From assembly GCA_965221035.1 (NCBI GenBank), contig OZ244860.1, forward strand, positions 3,596,001 through 3,660,000: DNA of 64,000 nucleotides, given 5' to 3'. Made by a program: the position numbers and the translations under genes. Within the stretch, counting starts at the first letter, position 1. Every line of letters starts with the position of its first letter. The notes beneath the pieces are model-generated. The model did not search any database and had not been told where the DNA came from. It worked only from the letters and a program-made list of their open reading frames with translations. Origin of the DNA: UBA6522 sp965221035 (GTDB taxonomy: Bacteria > Pseudomonadota > Gammaproteobacteria > Steroidobacterales > Rariloculaceae). This document shows, one piece after another, positions 34,773-43,563 of the stretch.

Positions 34773-35405
34773 TTAGACGAAACGCCGAGCTGGCGGTTTC
34801 CGGATCGTCGTGTCGGGGATCGGATCGGGCAGTTGCGACCGACTCAAGGCGCTGGCCCGGATACGTCTGGCGAAGTCTGCGTGCGCTAGAAGCTGACGGG
34901 ATGGGCTGCGTGTTCCCGGGGTTATCAACCCGATCCGCTTCTCGTGCTGGTCCTTCACAAGGCGCATCGATTCAGCGATGTCGCTGTCGTTGCTGACAAC
35001 CACCGCGCAGTCATAGGCGTCCAACCAACCGTCGTTTAGCAGATGCACGGCGAGATTGACGTCTGAGCCCTTTTCTTCGGTCTTGATAACTTGCGCGGTT
35101 CGCTGATTGCCCACGGGGCGCACGAGGGGCATGCGGACCCGGTTGGTCAGGAAATGCCCGAAATACACTTCCACTTCGGGCCGATGGTGCTGAAGGGCGC
35201 GAATATAAGTATCCTGCCGCTGCGGCTTGGACTGGTCGTCCGGTCTGCCGGAGAGCCGTGCGGTGAAGTACTTGACTGACAGGATATCGTGTTGGGGTTG
35301 GAGTATCGTCGCGAACAGCGCCGGAAGGTCAATCCACTTCCACGCCGTGTCCTTCAGCGCTCCGTAGTACAGATTGAAACCATCTACGTATACATACGTA
35401 CGCAT
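34773..35405 (-). CDS. NYN-domain (LabA/DUF88-like) putative ribonuclease
   Basis: 210 residues from the ATG at 35405, where the conserved fold begins (MRTYVYVDGFNLYYGAL). A frame to 35816 has no conserved content. The acidic catalytic residues are Asp in YVDGFN, the EEKGSDVNLAVHLLNDGW segment and the NDSDIAESMRLV loop, as in PIN-like NYN nucleases. KRIGLITPG and SRQLLAHADF are typical of the LabA branch. Probably an RNA-cutting enzyme. It sits between two Fic genes in the accessory module; function there is unknown. Confidence 0.85.
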   Translation of the reverse strand: MRTYVYVDGFNLYYGALKDTAWKWIDLPALFATILQPQHDILSVKYFTARLSGRPDDQSKPQRQDTYIRALQHHRPEVEVYFGHFLTNRVRMPLVRPVGNQRTAQVIKTEEKGSDVNLAVHLLNDGWLDAYDCAVVVSNDSDIAESMRLVKDQHEKRIGLITPGTRSPSRQLLAHADFARRIRASALSRSQLPDPIPDTTIRKPPARRFV

Positions 35406-35764
35406 AGTTGTGTTGCCCAAAAAGCAAGGGCCTCCGAGGAGGCCCCGCGCCCTGCGCTCGAAAGCGCAAGGGGTGTCAGCGGCAATATAGCTTCGACTGG
35501 CAGCAAGTTCAAGAGGAGGGCGGAATTCGACTGGCGTACCGAAGATCCTGTTCAGGGCTGCGGCCAGCCCGGCATGCCCCGCACCCTGCATGTGGTCAGC
35601 CCCATGCAATTGAGCTTTATCGAAGACAAGCTCCTGGTTGTGCTCTACGAAAGCTTTGATATTCGACGAGTGGGCGAGATCCGGACCCCGCTGGGAGAGC
35701 CTGGAGACGGAATAGCGCCCCATGGACACAGGGCGACGTTGCGGGAGTACTTTGCGAAGTTCGA
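35406..35764. other. Gap upstream of the NYN gene, no recognised gene
   Basis: About 360 nt. The minus strand stays open through most of it, but the encoded chain shows no known domain. It contains the hairpin at 35419-35445 and, from 35711, the start of the repeated segment. Confidence 0.5.
35419..35445 (-). terminator. Hairpin with T-run, minus-strand terminator or leader attenuator
   Basis: GGGCCTCC (35428-35435), 2-nt loop, GGAGGCCC (35438-35445). On the minus strand it is followed by TTGCTTTTT, 14 nt before the NYN start. It could end an upstream minus-strand transcript such as the PIN relic, or attenuate NYN expression. Confidence 0.55.
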
Positions 35765-35945
35765 CTACGACATATCGAGGAACGTAAGCGGGGAGACGAT
35801 CTTCAGCCCTCGCCATGGGTTCAACACGAGCAGGTCTTGGTCACCCGTGAGAATGGTGTCGCTCTCGGTATCCAGCGCCAATGCCAGCAACAGCCGGCTG
35901 ACTCATACTTTTGTGTCGGCGACGACACGCACCGGCCGCCAGCCG
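35711..35945. repeat. Direct repeat copy B (deleted PIN locus)
   Basis: Matches the two ends of 32441-32890 in the same orientation, with the middle of the PIN gene missing. Homology includes about 50 nt beyond the gene's stop, and it ends at the gene start, so no antitoxin copy accompanies it. Confidence 0.75.
35765..35932 (-). pseudogene. PIN-toxin relic: internal deletion plus nonsense codon
   Basis: Begins GTG with MRVVADTKV, then TGA at codon 10 (35905-35903) where the intact gene has Trp10. After VSRLL the frame jumps to LALALDTESDTILTGD, then LVLNPWRGLKIVSP, and ends at TAG (35767-35765). It has 56 codons against 134 in the intact gene, so 78 codons were removed in frame, apparently between similar CTGTTGCTG / CTGCTGGC sequences. 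It has no antitoxin partner, which fits inactivation of an orphan toxin. Confidence 0.88.
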
Positions 35946-35954
35946 ACACAATAT

Positions 35955-36046
35955 CCTATGTGTGCAACAACGTAATAGCCTATAATTAATACAGCATAAA
36001 AACCTACTAAGGACACAGCAGAAAACCCTATAGAAAGCACGAAGTC
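35955..36046. promoter_or_regulatory. Four 24-bp iteron-like repeats upstream of the second Fic gene
   Basis: CCTA occurs at 35955, 35979, 36003 and 36027, exactly 24 bp apart (CCTAT in three copies, CCTAC in one). The best-matching neighbours, copies 2 and 3, share 16 of 24 bases, including ACAGCA near the middle and AAAA near the end. Copy 4 runs into the start codon at 36047. The likely ligand is the AbiEi-like N-terminal domain of the downstream protein. Confidence 0.65.
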
Positions 36047-37597
36047 ATGGCCACTCCTTCGCAAAAACTGGCTGAATCTCTGGAAATCCTCAAGACTCTG
36101 CAGGACGCGGGCGTCGTGGCGATCCGTTCAGTCGATCTTGGCCGCACGCACCGTGAGCGCCTGCTTAGGACCGGATTTTTACACGCGGTCATGAAGGGCT
36201 GGTACATCCCGGCGCGGGACGTCCATAGTTCAGGAGACAGCACGAACTGGTATACCTGCTTCTGGGAGTTCTGCGCCGCCTATCTTGAATACCGTTTCGG
36301 TGATCGGTGGTGCCTGTCACCCGAGCACTCGCTAGCGCTGCATGTCGGCAACCGCACAGTTCCGCAGCAACTGCTTGTCCATGTGCCGCAGGGTGGCAAC
36401 AAGCCAACGAGCCTGCCGCACAATACCTCACTCTTCGACGTCCGCTACAGATTGCCTGACAAGAAGAACATCATGGTAATCGACGGACTGCGGGTGTTCT
36501 CGCTGTCGGCGGCGCTTGTCGCATGCGGCGCAGGCACCTTCAGGCACAGGGCGATGGATGCCAGAGCGGCGCTTGCCATGATCCGTAATGCATCCGACGT
36601 CCTCGCCGTATTGCTGGAGGGAGGCCACAGCACCGTGGCAGGTCGTCTGGCGGGAGCATTCCGCAACATAGGGCGCGAACGCATTGCCGACGAGATCATC
36701 AAGGCCATGAAAAGCGCCGGATACGATATACGGGAGAGTGACCCGTTCGCGCATAAGCCTTCGCTGACTCTGCCGCTACGAGATCCCTCACCCTACATGA
36801 ACCGTACGCGGATCATGTGGAATGCGATGCGCGAACAGGTCATGGATAACTTTCCGGCTGCGCCGGGCCTTCCTGACGATATCGGCGCCTATGTAAAGCG
36901 CGTCGAGGAGCTCTATATCGCCGATGCGTATCACTCACTTTCTATCGAGGGCTATCGCGTCAGCGCCGACCTGATCGAGCGCGTCCGTGTGGGCACATGG
37001 AATCCACATGAAGACAGACAAGACCGCGAACGCGCACATGCACTGGCCGCGCGCGGATATTTCGATGCGTTTCAGATGGTGAAGGAAAGCGTTGAACAAG
37101 TCCTCAAGGGAAAAAATCCTGGTGCCGTGACTGAAGACCAGCACGGCGACTGGTATCGAGCCTTGTGGGGACCCAGTGTGGAGGCCGGTATCATTACAGC
37201 GGCCGATCTCGCGGGATACAGGAACAGCCCAGTGTTCATCAGGCGTTCGATGCACACGCCGCCGCCACGTGAGGCAGTACGTGACCTGATGCCACTGCTA
37301 TTCGAACTGATTACCGAAGAGCAGCATCCATCCGTCCGTGTCGTACTCGGGCATTTCGTGCTGGTTTACATTCATCCGTACATGGACGGTAACGGACGCA
37401 TGGGCCGGTTCCTGATGAACGTCATGCTCGCCGCCGGCGGCTATCCATGGACAGTCATCCCGGTTGAGCGCCGCGATGACTACATGACCGCGCTTGAAGC
37501 TGCCAGCGTGGACGGGAATATCAAGCCGTTCGCGGCACTTCTCAGCGAGATCGTCATGGACAATATCGAGGGCAAGCCTGTGGCCAAGGTGCCTTGA
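36047..37597 (+). CDS. Fic-domain protein with AbiEi-like N-terminal regulator domain
   Basis: 516 residues. Residues about 8-60 (LEILKTLQDAGVVAIRSVDL, RRGWYIP-like KGWYIPARD) resemble the winged-helix start of AbiEi-type antitoxin regulators. A middle domain (about 85-215) follows, with SPEHSLALHVGN. The Fic core carries the inhibitory motif SLSIEG (297-302) and the complete catalytic loop HPYMDGNGRMGR (443-454). It should therefore be an active AMP (or other NMP) transferase held in check by its own alpha-helix. The target is unknown. Toxin-antitoxin and phage-defence roles are both plausible. It is preceded by 24-bp repeats, suggesting autoregulation. Confidence 0.9.
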   Translation: MATPSQKLAESLEILKTLQDAGVVAIRSVDLGRTHRERLLRTGFLHAVMKGWYIPARDVHSSGDSTNWYTCFWEFCAAYLEYRFGDRWCLSPEHSLALHVGNRTVPQQLLVHVPQGGNKPTSLPHNTSLFDVRYRLPDKKNIMVIDGLRVFSLSAALVACGAGTFRHRAMDARAALAMIRNASDVLAVLLEGGHSTVAGRLAGAFRNIGRERIADEIIKAMKSAGYDIRESDPFAHKPSLTLPLRDPSPYMNRTRIMWNAMREQVMDNFPAAPGLPDDIGAYVKRVEELYIADAYHSLSIEGYRVSADLIERVRVGTWNPHEDRQDRERAHALAARGYFDAFQMVKESVEQVLKGKNPGAVTEDQHGDWYRALWGPSVEAGIITAADLAGYRNSPVFIRRSMHTPPPREAVRDLMPLLFELITEEQHPSVRVVLGHFVLVYIHPYMDGNGRMGRFLMNVMLAAGGYPWTVIPVERRDDYMTALEAASVDGNIKPFAALLSEIVMDNIEGKPVAKVP

Positions 37598-38024
37598 CAG
37601 GTGAAGCATGTTTCCTGATACAAGTTGCCAACGGTGCTGTACCTGGGCTAGGCCCTCAAGCCAGCGGTATCAGCCAGTAGGCGCACAATCCTCGACAAAC
37701 CGTCGATCCAGGTGAGCGGGTTGCGAGGTAGGCCCACGCTGCCGCCTCTGCCTCATGCGCACCTCGAACGAGCGAGCGGGCCCAAGTGTCCGACGTGTCC
37801 CGAACCACGTCCCGAGCCATCCAATTGCTAACTTGTTGGCGTCGGCGTAGCTCTCCTCGATCATGGCCCAGATCCACACCGCGGGGTCGTCCGTTGCGTC
37901 GAGACTCTACTCGACTTGCCACTCGCACGCTGGTGTGGGGGTATTTTTCAATCCCTCCAGCTTGTCTTTATTGGCTGCAGTGACAATCACCATAGGAAGT
38001 TGGCCGCCGCGAACTTTGATTTTA
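37598..38024. other. Probable island edge, no recognised gene
   Basis: 427 nt between the second Fic gene and the tRNA 3' end. Minus-strand fragments such as WIWAMIEESYADANKLAIGWLG and PMVIVTAANKDKLEGLKN read like broken protein pieces, but I cannot assign them and no integrase motif is visible. I see no promoter or terminator. Confidence 0.5.
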
Positions 38025-38101
38025 TGGTCGGGGTGAGAGGATTTGAACCTCCGGCCCCTGCCTCCCGAAGACAGTGCTCTACCAGGCTGAGCTACACCCC
38101 G
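38025..38101 (-). tRNA. tRNA-Pro (anticodon CGG)
   Basis: A 77-nt cloverleaf including encoded CCA. The acceptor stem CGGGGTG pairs with CACCCCG; the D-arm is GCTC..GAGC. The anticodon stem CTGTC/GGCAG carries the loop TTCGGGA, giving anticodon CGG. The T-arm is GGAGG-TTCAAAT-CCTCT. The 3' end (38025) faces the lower-GC side of the window. Confidence 0.96.
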
Positions 38102-38236
38102 ATCCCAATGCAAAACGCAACACCGGATGCCCGCGTGATGGTGGCTGGCAAGGCATCCGGCTGATTCAATTATATCGTACTGAGCCTCGGGTTAGACTCT
38201 CCTTATTCAATCGCGTTCAAGGCAAGGGATCGTTCC

Positions 38237-39904
38237 ATGTCGCAATCCGTGCAGGCGTTGCTGGCCGTGCTGCCGATCCTGGTGGCGGCGGTGCTGCTGG
38301 TGGGCTTCCGCATCCCGGCGCGCCTCGCCATGCCAACCGTCTACGTTCTCGCGGTGGTCATCGGCCTGTTTGCCTGGTCCATGCCGGTGACCCAGATCGC
38401 CGCAGCGACAATTCAGGGGCTGTTCATCACGTTCGAGATCCTGTTCATCATCTTTGCCGCGATCCTGTTGCTCAACACCCTCAAGCATTCGGGCGCCATC
38501 GCGGCGATTCGTGCCGGATTTGCGACCATCACGCCGGATCGCAGGGTTCAGGTCATCATCATCAGCTGGCTTTTCGGCAGCTTCATCGAGGGGGCGTCGG
38601 GATTCGGCACGCCGGCCGCGATCACGGCGCCGTTGCTGGTGGCGCTGGGCTTCCCGGCGATGACTGCGGTCATGCTGGGGATGATGGTGCAGAGCACGCC
38701 CGTGACCTTCGGGGCCGTGGGGACTCCGATCCTCGTCGGCGTCAGGGGCGGCCTCGACAGCCCGGAAGTCGCGCAGGAACTGGCGGCGGCGGGAATCGAA
38801 TTCAGCGCCTATCTGCAGATCATCACCGACCACGTGGTATGGCTGCACGCGCTGGTGGGGACCGTGATGCCGCTGTTCATGGTGGTGATGATGACGCGGT
38901 TTTTCGGCAGGAACCGTTCCTGGACCGAGGGGCTCTCCATCTGGCCGTTCGCCCTGCTCGGGGGGTTGGCCTTCACCGTTCCCTACCTGCTCAGCGGCCT
39001 GTTTCTGGGCCCGGCGTTTCCGTCGCTCCTGGGTGGGTTGATTGGACTCGCTATCGTGACAATGGCCGCGCGCAAGCGGTTTCTGGTCCCTGACGACCAA
39101 TGGGACTTCGCTCCGCGGGAGGAATGGCCGGTGGGCTGGATCGGTCAGTTGGAGATGCGGCTGGAGTCGCCGAAGCAACGGATGTCGGCTGCGATGGCGT
39201 GGCTGCCCTATCTCCTGGTGGCCGGATTGCTGGTGCTGACGAGGCTGCCCCAGCTTCCCATCGGCAGGACGTTGCAGTCGGTGGCGTTTCGGTGGGAGGA
39301 AATTCTTGGCACGACGGTTACCGCCAACACGACCCCGTTCTATCTGCCCGCGTTCATGGTGCTGGTCGCGGCGCTGATCACCGTGGCGCTCCACCGCATG
39401 CGGGGTCGGCAGTTCCTGGCGGCGTTTTCGGAATCGTCCAAGACCTTGCTCGGTGCGGGCTTTGTTCTGGTCTTCACCGTTCCCATGGTGCGGATTTACA
39501 TCAACTCCGACGTCAACGCGCTGGGAATCGACAGCATGCCCATCGTGATGGCGGACTGGGTTGCCGTGAACGTCGGCGCCGTGTGGCCGTTCTTCGCGCC
39601 GTTCATCGGCGCGCTGGGCGCGTTCATCGCCGGCAGCAATACCGTCAGCAACCTGATGTTCGCCCTGTTGCAGCATGGAGTCGCCACGGCGCTTGGAATT
39701 TCCGCCGCGCTGGTGGTGGCACTCCAGGCCGTAGGGGCGGCGGCGGGCAACATGATCGCGATTCACAATGTGGTGGCGGCATCGGCAACAGTGGGCCTGC
39801 TGGGTCAGGAAGGTGCGACACTGCGCCGCACGATCATCCCGACGATCTACTACCTCGTTATGACGGGCGCGCTGGGACTGCTTGCGGTGCGGTTCCTGGC
39901 GTAG
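38237..39904 (+). CDS. lldP: L-lactate permease family transporter
   Basis: 555 residues, almost entirely hydrophobic helices (about 12-14 membrane segments), the size of LctP/LldP/GlcA proteins. Family segments include LFITFEILFIIFAAILLLNTL, SWLFGSFIEGASGFGTPAA (cut by the membrane loop), QSTPVTFGAVGTPI, FIAGSNTVSNLMF and AAAGNMIAIHNVVAAS near the end. It is a proton-coupled importer of lactate or glycolate in the inner membrane. It is the first gene on the high-GC side of the tRNA and stands alone, convergent with the gamma-glutamyltransferase gene. Lactate against glycolate cannot be decided. Confidence 0.92.
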   Translation: MSQSVQALLAVLPILVAAVLLVGFRIPARLAMPTVYVLAVVIGLFAWSMPVTQIAAATIQGLFITFEILFIIFAAILLLNTLKHSGAIAAIRAGFATITPDRRVQVIIISWLFGSFIEGASGFGTPAAITAPLLVALGFPAMTAVMLGMMVQSTPVTFGAVGTPILVGVRGGLDSPEVAQELAAAGIEFSAYLQIITDHVVWLHALVGTVMPLFMVVMMTRFFGRNRSWTEGLSIWPFALLGGLAFTVPYLLSGLFLGPAFPSLLGGLIGLAIVTMAARKRFLVPDDQWDFAPREEWPVGWIGQLEMRLESPKQRMSAAMAWLPYLLVAGLLVLTRLPQLPIGRTLQSVAFRWEEILGTTVTANTTPFYLPAFMVLVAALITVALHRMRGRQFLAAFSESSKTLLGAGFVLVFTVPMVRIYINSDVNALGIDSMPIVMADWVAVNVGAVWPFFAPFIGALGAFIAGSNTVSNLMFALLQHGVATALGISAALVVALQAVGAAAGNMIAIHNVVAASATVGLLGQEGATLRRTIIPTIYYLVMTGALGLLAVRFLA

Positions 39905-39938
39905 TTGACCGGGCCGCGTTTCCGGGTCGACGTCGCAT

Positions 39939-41906
39939 TCAATACGCCATGGCGTAGCAGTCTCTCCGCACATCCGCACCGGCAATGCGTGCGCCATGCA
40001 TCGGATCGAGCAGTACCACCGTACCGCACGAAGGAATTCCCAGGGGCTCCAGGCGATTCACCACGTGACCCCGTTGCTCCAGTGATCGAACCACCTGCGG
40101 CGGCAGGTCGTTCTCGACGTTAAGCTCGTTGAATCCCGTTTCGTGGGGCCAGAACGAAGCGTAGAAATGCAGCGACTGCACCCTCGGCGCCTGGATCGCC
40201 TCATGCAGGTTCGGGTACCACAGGGACGGGAACTCCACGATGTTGAGGAACATCTGCAGGATGGTCTGTTCCTGGTTGTCACCGCCGGGTGTGCCGATGG
40301 CCAGGAACGGCTCGCCGTCGCGCAGCACGATGCTGGGCGTGAGCGTGTAGCGAGGCCGCGAGCGGGGCCGCAACTGCGCGGCCCGGTTTTCGTCCAGCCA
40401 GAACTGCTCGCCACGCACGCTCATGGCGATGCCGGTGTCACCGAGAATGACCGCACCGCCGATCCAGCCTCCGCTGGGGGTGCTGTCGAAGATGTTGCCG
40501 TCCCTGTCGATGATGGCGATATGGGTGGTGTCCTTCATGTGGTCGATCCGGTCCACGGCGGCCACCTGAAGCCGTTCCGAAGGCGGGTCCCCGGCACCCG
40601 CCACCCAGTACCGCCAGTCCTCCCGGTCATGGGAAGGGTCGAACGGAAACGGGTCGCCCGCTTCGAACGTTTCGGAGGCGCGCGCCATGTCGATCAACTC
40701 CGCCCGCTGGGCGGCATACTCCTTTGACAGCAGCCCCGCTCCCGGAACATCAACGAAATCGGTGTCCGCGTAATAGGAATCCCGGTCGGCGTAAGCGAGC
40801 TTGAAGGCCTCGATGAGCGTGTGGAGATAGTCGGCGCTGTTGTGGCCCATCTGCCTGAGATCGAAATTCTCCAGGATGTTCAGCGTTTGCAGAAGCATCG
40901 GCCCCTGGCTGTTGAAGGACTGCTTGTAGACGGTAAAGCGCTTGTAGGTGGTGCTGACGGGCTCTTCCACCCGGGCGTGGAACTCCGCGAAATCATCGAG
41001 CACGAAGGGCATGCCGTGCGCCTGCAGGAAGGCCACCATCTCTTCCGCGATATCGCCCTTGTAGAATCGGTCCCGGGCGGCGGCGATGCCGGCCTCGCGC
41101 CCATTGGCGCTCTGCCCGCGTTCGGCTTCCACCATCTTCTTCAATGTGTTGGCCAGTGTCGGCAAGCGGATGATCTCGCCCGGCGCGTACATCGAGCCAT
41201 CCGGACGGGTCCAGTAGGCACGGTTGGCGGGCCATTGATCGATGAAATCGATTTCCCGGTAGATGGTGCCGACCGTGCGCGACCGCAGCGGGAAGCCCAT
41301 TTCCGCATATTCGATGGCACGGGCGGCCACTTCCTCGAAACTCATCGTCCCCCAGCGCGCAAGCACGGTCAGCGCGCCGTGCAGCGCGCCGGGTACGACG
41401 GCCGGATCGAGCCCGTAGCCATTGAGGTCCCTACCGCGCTCGCGGTACCAGTCGATGGATGCGTCGCGCGCCGCCCAACCCTGGCCAATGATCGAGGTGA
41501 CCTCGCCCTCGGCGCGTGGATACACGAGAATCAGGGATTCGCCGCCCAGGCTGTAGAGGTCCTGTTCCACGACACCGCCCGTCAACAGCGCAGCGACGCC
41601 GGCATCGAATGCGTTGCCGCCGTTCTGCAGGATCTCGATCGCGGACGCCGTGGTCAGCGGATGTCCTGCGGATACGCCACCGTTGCGGCCCATTACCGGA
41701 GGCCGCAAGTAGTTGGGAACGACGGTGATGACTTCCGCCTGCGGCTCCGATGCCGCGTCCGTGCTGGTATCCGCTTCCTGGGGCTGGGGCGCGCAGCCGC
41801 CCAAGAGCAGCAGCGTACCGGCTGAAGGGGCCAATGCCGCCAAGTGGAATCGGCGCGACAAGCAGGATCGCCTCGCCCAGTGAAATCGCCTTGTTGATTG
41901 GGTCAT
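39939..41906 (-). CDS. ggt: Gamma-glutamyltransferase, lipoprotein
   Basis: 655 residues. The leader ends LLLLGGC (Cys38), a good lipobox. The large-subunit part begins RNGGVSAGHPLTTASAIEIL. The self-cleavage site is DTTHIAII with nucleophile Thr460, followed by the small subunit with STPSGGWIGGAVI and GTPGGDNQEQTILQMFLN. It transfers or hydrolyses the gamma-glutamyl group of glutathione and related peptides in the periplasm. The substrate loop reads SRPRYTLTPSIVLRDGEP, normal for the family. It is convergent with lldP and 91 nt after the aldehyde dehydrogenase gene on the same strand. Confidence 0.93.
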   Translation of the reverse strand: MTQSTRRFHWARRSCLSRRFHLAALAPSAGTLLLLGGCAPQPQEADTSTDAASEPQAEVITVVPNYLRPPVMGRNGGVSAGHPLTTASAIEILQNGGNAFDAGVAALLTGGVVEQDLYSLGGESLILVYPRAEGEVTSIIGQGWAARDASIDWYRERGRDLNGYGLDPAVVPGALHGALTVLARWGTMSFEEVAARAIEYAEMGFPLRSRTVGTIYREIDFIDQWPANRAYWTRPDGSMYAPGEIIRLPTLANTLKKMVEAERGQSANGREAGIAAARDRFYKGDIAEEMVAFLQAHGMPFVLDDFAEFHARVEEPVSTTYKRFTVYKQSFNSQGPMLLQTLNILENFDLRQMGHNSADYLHTLIEAFKLAYADRDSYYADTDFVDVPGAGLLSKEYAAQRAELIDMARASETFEAGDPFPFDPSHDREDWRYWVAGAGDPPSERLQVAAVDRIDHMKDTTHIAIIDRDGNIFDSTPSGGWIGGAVILGDTGIAMSVRGEQFWLDENRAAQLRPRSRPRYTLTPSIVLRDGEPFLAIGTPGGDNQEQTILQMFLNIVEFPSLWYPNLHEAIQAPRVQSLHFYASFWPHETGFNELNVENDLPPQVVRSLEQRGHVVNRLEPLGIPSCGTVVLLDPMHGARIAGADVRRDCYAMAY

Positions 41907-41997
41907 GCTTCGTCCTCGGATACTGCCCGTTCAAGCGCCCTCAACCAGCGGATGGGCTAGGTTTGGCTGCAACGAACATGGTCAGCCGGCACGGTCG

Positions 41998-43563
41998 CTA
42001 GTCCTTTTCGGCGTCAGGAAAAAACTTCTCCAACAGTGGCTGATAGCCCTGGACAGCGGTGCGTTGCAGGTAGAACGACAGCCCCCGCAGGCCGCCCAAC
42101 TCCTCGCCGCCGCCGGCCCGACCGGGCCCGCCGTGAACCATTGCCGGCAGCACGGCTCCCGGACCCGGCGCAAAGCTCGCAACCTTGTCTCCGCCCAGGG
42201 TCAGCCGGCCATGGAACGGCGCCAGCGCCAACAGCATCTCGCGGGCGAAACGGCGATCATTCGTATAGACCGAGGAGACCAGCGCGCCGTCGCCTCGGGC
42301 GCAGATCGCTGCCGCTTCCTCCTCCGAACGATACGGCATCACCGTGACCGCCGGGCCGAACACTTCGCGCGTGTGCACGATGTTTGCGGAGCCGGCATCG
42401 TCGCAGTCGAACAGGTGGGGCGTGACGAAATAGCCGCGTCCGTTCTCCGTTCCAGGCAGACCCTCGGGCGCGGCATCGCCAATGACCCGCGTCGACTCCG
42501 ACTCCAGGGCCTTCAGGCCTTCGCGCACATCTTCCAACTGCGCGGCATTGACCAGGGGGCCGACCCGCACCGATGCATCGGCGGGATTGCCCACGATCAA
42601 TTGCCCAAGTTGATCTTCAAGCGCCTCGACGCACGCTTCGCGACGCTCCGGCGGCACCAGCACGCGCCGGATGGCGGTGCATTTCTGTCCCGCCTTCTGG
42701 CGCACGTCGGTGGTGATGTCGCGGATCATCTGCTGCCAGGCCTCGCTTCCGGGAGCGACATCCGGGCCGAGCACGGCGGCGTTGAGGCTGTCCGCCTCGA
42801 CGTTGATGCGCATGGACCCCTGGATGTGCGCGTCGAGGCTCCGCAGACGTTTCGCGGTAGCGCCGGAGCCGGTGAAGGCGAGCACGTCCTGCGGCCCCAA
42901 GTGGCGCGTCAGGTCGCCGGTGGAGCCCGCGATGAACGACAGCGCGCCCGGGGGCAGCACCTCTGCGTCCACGAGCAACCGCATCATGCGGTATGCCAGG
43001 AGCGCCGTGCTGGTGGCCGGTTTGGTGATGACCGGCATGCCCGCGAGCAGCGCGACCGCGGCCTTCTCCATGAACCCCCACGCCGGGAAGTTGTAGGCGT
43101 TGATGTGGACCGCGGCACCCCTCAACGGTGTGAGGATATGCTTGCCGGCGTAACGAGGATTGCGTGTCAGGCGCTCGGCACCGCCGTCCACCAGCAACTT
43201 GCGGTCGCCCAGCGACTCCCCGTGTGCGGCGTAGGCCAGCAACGTGTAGTAGGCGCCGTCCACATCGAATTTGGCGTCATTGCGGGTATTGCCGCCGTTG
43301 CTGACCGAGAGGTCCAGCAGTTCCTCGCGGTGCGCGTACAGCACATCGTAGATGCTCCGAAGACATGCGCCGCGCTCCGCGAAGGTCATGTTGCGCAAGG
43401 CCGGTCCGCCGACCTCCCGGGCGTAGTCCAGGGCGGCCTTGAAGTCGATTCCTTCCGTGGATGTCTCCGCCAGCGGTTCCTCCGTGGCGGGGTTGAGCAG
43501 GACGGCGGGATTTCCCTGGCCCTGGTGCCAGACACCACAGACGTGGCTCTCGAGTTTGATCAC
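41998..43563 (-). CDS. PaaZ/BoxD-type CoA-semialdehyde dehydrogenase
   Basis: 521 residues from the GTG at 43563, with GGGGAG about 10 nt upstream. It is the aldehyde-dehydrogenase half seen in PaaZ, without the MaoC hydratase half, hence closest to 3,4-dehydroadipyl-CoA semialdehyde dehydrogenase (BoxD) of the aerobic benzoyl-CoA route. It shows INAYNFPAWGFMEKAAVALL, PATSTALLA, FTGSGATAKRL, the catalytic Cys in GQKCTAIRR and EVFGPAVTVMPY. It would oxidise a CoA-bound semialdehyde with NADP. No other box or paa gene is in the window, so the pathway is unproven. Confidence 0.82.
   Translation of the reverse strand: MIKLESHVCGVWHQGQGNPAVLLNPATEEPLAETSTEGIDFKAALDYAREVGGPALRNMTFAERGACLRSIYDVLYAHREELLDLSVSNGGNTRNDAKFDVDGAYYTLLAYAAHGESLGDRKLLVDGGAERLTRNPRYAGKHILTPLRGAAVHINAYNFPAWGFMEKAAVALLAGMPVITKPATSTALLAYRMMRLLVDAEVLPPGALSFIAGSTGDLTRHLGPQDVLAFTGSGATAKRLRSLDAHIQGSMRINVEADSLNAAVLGPDVAPGSEAWQQMIRDITTDVRQKAGQKCTAIRRVLVPPERREACVEALEDQLGQLIVGNPADASVRVGPLVNAAQLEDVREGLKALESESTRVIGDAAPEGLPGTENGRGYFVTPHLFDCDDAGSANIVHTREVFGPAVTVMPYRSEEEAAAICARGDGALVSSVYTNDRRFAREMLLALAPFHGRLTLGGDKVASFAPGPGAVLPAMVHGGPGRAGGGEELGGLRGLSFYLQRTAVQGYQPLLEKFFPDAEKD

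Noticed and set aside
35406..35816. N-terminal extension of the NYN gene
   Set aside because: The 137 extra residues have no conserved content, include the reverse of the PIN relic, and are separated from the NYN start by a hairpin with a T-run.
38207..39997. A 596-codon open frame on the minus strand opposite the lactate permease
   Set aside because: It mirrors a clear transport gene, is rich in Arg/His/Gln as expected from the complement of high-G+C codons, and shows no domain. The same holds for the long frames opposite the gamma-glutamyltransferase, aldehyde dehydrogenase, PQQ dehydrogenase and MATE genes.
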